Shown in pieces: positions 5,248 to 5,741 of a stretch of DNA of 5,741 nt (position 1 is the first letter of the stretch; the number at the start of each line of letters is the position of its first letter). The stretch spans positions 1-5,741 of the forward strand of contig JAEZAA010000056.1 of the NCBI GenBank assembly GCA_023430625.1, in the 5' to 3' direction. Both the position numbers and the translations under genes were made by a program. Below the pieces are notes generated by a model. The model had not been told where the DNA came from. It saw only the letters and a program-made list of their open reading frames with translations, and did no database searches. This DNA comes from Pseudomonadota bacterium (GTDB taxonomy: Bacteria > Pseudomonadota > Gammaproteobacteria > Pseudomonadales > Oleiphilaceae).

Positions 5248-5741
5248 ATGCGCAACCCCGCACGACGATTCAATCTCAGCCAGCGGTTTACCCCCTGGCT
5301 GCTGGCGGCCAGCATCGGCCTGAGTTTCAGCACGCCGGCCACGGCGGCGAGCTATCCCACGGCCGAGGTCAACACCACCGGACTGGCGGTGACCGACACC
5401 ACCGTCAAGGTGGGGATTCTGCATTCGGTCACCGGCACCATGGCCATCAGCGAAACCGGTTCGGTGGAAGCGGAGAAACTGGCCATTGAGCAGATCAACG
5501 CCATGGGCGGCGTGCTCGGGCGCAAGATCGAGGTGATTCAGGAAGATGGCGCCTCGGACTGGCCCACCTTCGCCGAGAAATCCAAGAAGCTGCTGACCCA
5601 GGACAAGGTGGCGGCGGTGTTCGGCTGCTGGACCTCGGCCTCGCGCAAGGCGGTGCTGCCAATCTTCGAACAGAACAACGGCATGCTCTACTACCCCACC
5701 TTCTACGAGGGCCTGGAGCAGTCCAAGAACGTGATCTACAC
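5248..5741 (+). CDS. urtA: Urea/short-chain-amide ABC transporter substrate-binding protein (partial, runs off window)
   Basis: The first 164 codons of a periplasmic binding protein of the UrtA/FmdD (Livj-type) family; the reading frame is open to the window edge. The ATG at 5248 follows a strong GGAGGAG (5234-5240) with a 7-nt spacer. Residues 1-33 form a Sec signal peptide: basic start (RNPARR), hydrophobic core about 15-28, and an ATA-A cleavage site near 33. The mature domain begins with VKVGILHSVTGTMAISE (53-69) and contains INAMGGVLGRKIEV (83-96), EDGASDWPTFAEKSKKL (99-115), FGCWTSASRKAVLP (125-138) and YYPTFYEGLEQS (148-159), blocks typical of urea- and amide-binding members. The protein should deliver urea or short amides to an ABC importer encoded beyond the window. 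Divergence from fmdA favours the FmdD role (amides), as in Methylophilus, whereas residue-level similarity also fits UrtA; the two cannot be separated from this fragment. Confidence 0.88.
   Translation, partial: MRNPARRFNLSQRFTPWLLAASIGLSFSTPATAASYPTAEVNTTGLAVTDTTVKVGILHSVTGTMAISETGSVEAEKLAIEQINAMGGVLGRKIEVIQEDGASDWPTFAEKSKKLLTQDKVAAVFGCWTSASRKAVLPIFEQNNGMLYYPTFYEGLEQSKNVIY

Overview
The window looks like chromosomal DNA of a GC-rich proteobacterium, most likely a gammaproteobacterium. The protein at 652-1125 aligns by eye with E. coli YbjN, and the formamidase, zinc-ribbon, sigma-54 regulator and amide/urea-binding-protein set is a proteobacterial nitrogen-scavenging locus. I cannot name a genus from sequence alone.

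Layout, left to right. A perfect 26-bp palindrome (1-26) precedes a small plus-strand gene for a yeast Fcy1-type cytosine deaminase (105-542). Next comes a plus-strand ybjN homologue (652-1125). Convergent to it, separated by only 22 bp, is a minus-strand group that reads right to left: fmdA formamidase (4646-3414), an fmdB-type zinc-ribbon protein (3234-2887), and a GAF-AAA+-Fis sigma-54 activator (about 2746-1148). A pair of oppositely oriented, C/G-rich hairpin repeats fills the 179-bp fmdA-fmdB gap. A 601-bp divergent control region (4647-5247) separates fmdA from the start of a plus-strand urtA/fmdD-type periplasmic binding protein (5248 to the window edge), presumably the first gene of an amide/urea ABC transporter.

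The most informative part is the regulatory DNA. Three sequences match the sigma-54 -24/-12 consensus with exact GG-N10-GC spacing: one for fmdA (4745-4760, minus), one for urtA (5059-5074, plus, matching every consensus position) and one for the regulator itself (2820-2835, minus). A palindrome of the form TGACA-N-TGTCA occurs three times between fmdA and urtA (4815-4827, 4850-4862, 4873-4885). It occurs once more at the predicted transcription start of the regulator gene (2803-2815), as exactly the same 13-mer as the middle site. The simplest reading is that the regulator binds this palindrome, activates amide import and hydrolysis divergently through sigma-54, and controls its own gene. The same observation argues that the longest possible start of the regulator (2836) is wrong, because that ATG lies inside the sigma-54 promoter.

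Together the genes describe acquisition of nitrogen from formamide, short amides or urea (binding protein and import, then FmdA hydrolysis to ammonia). The nearby cytosine deaminase also releases ammonia, but it has no operator or sigma-54 promoter and is not obviously part of the regulon.
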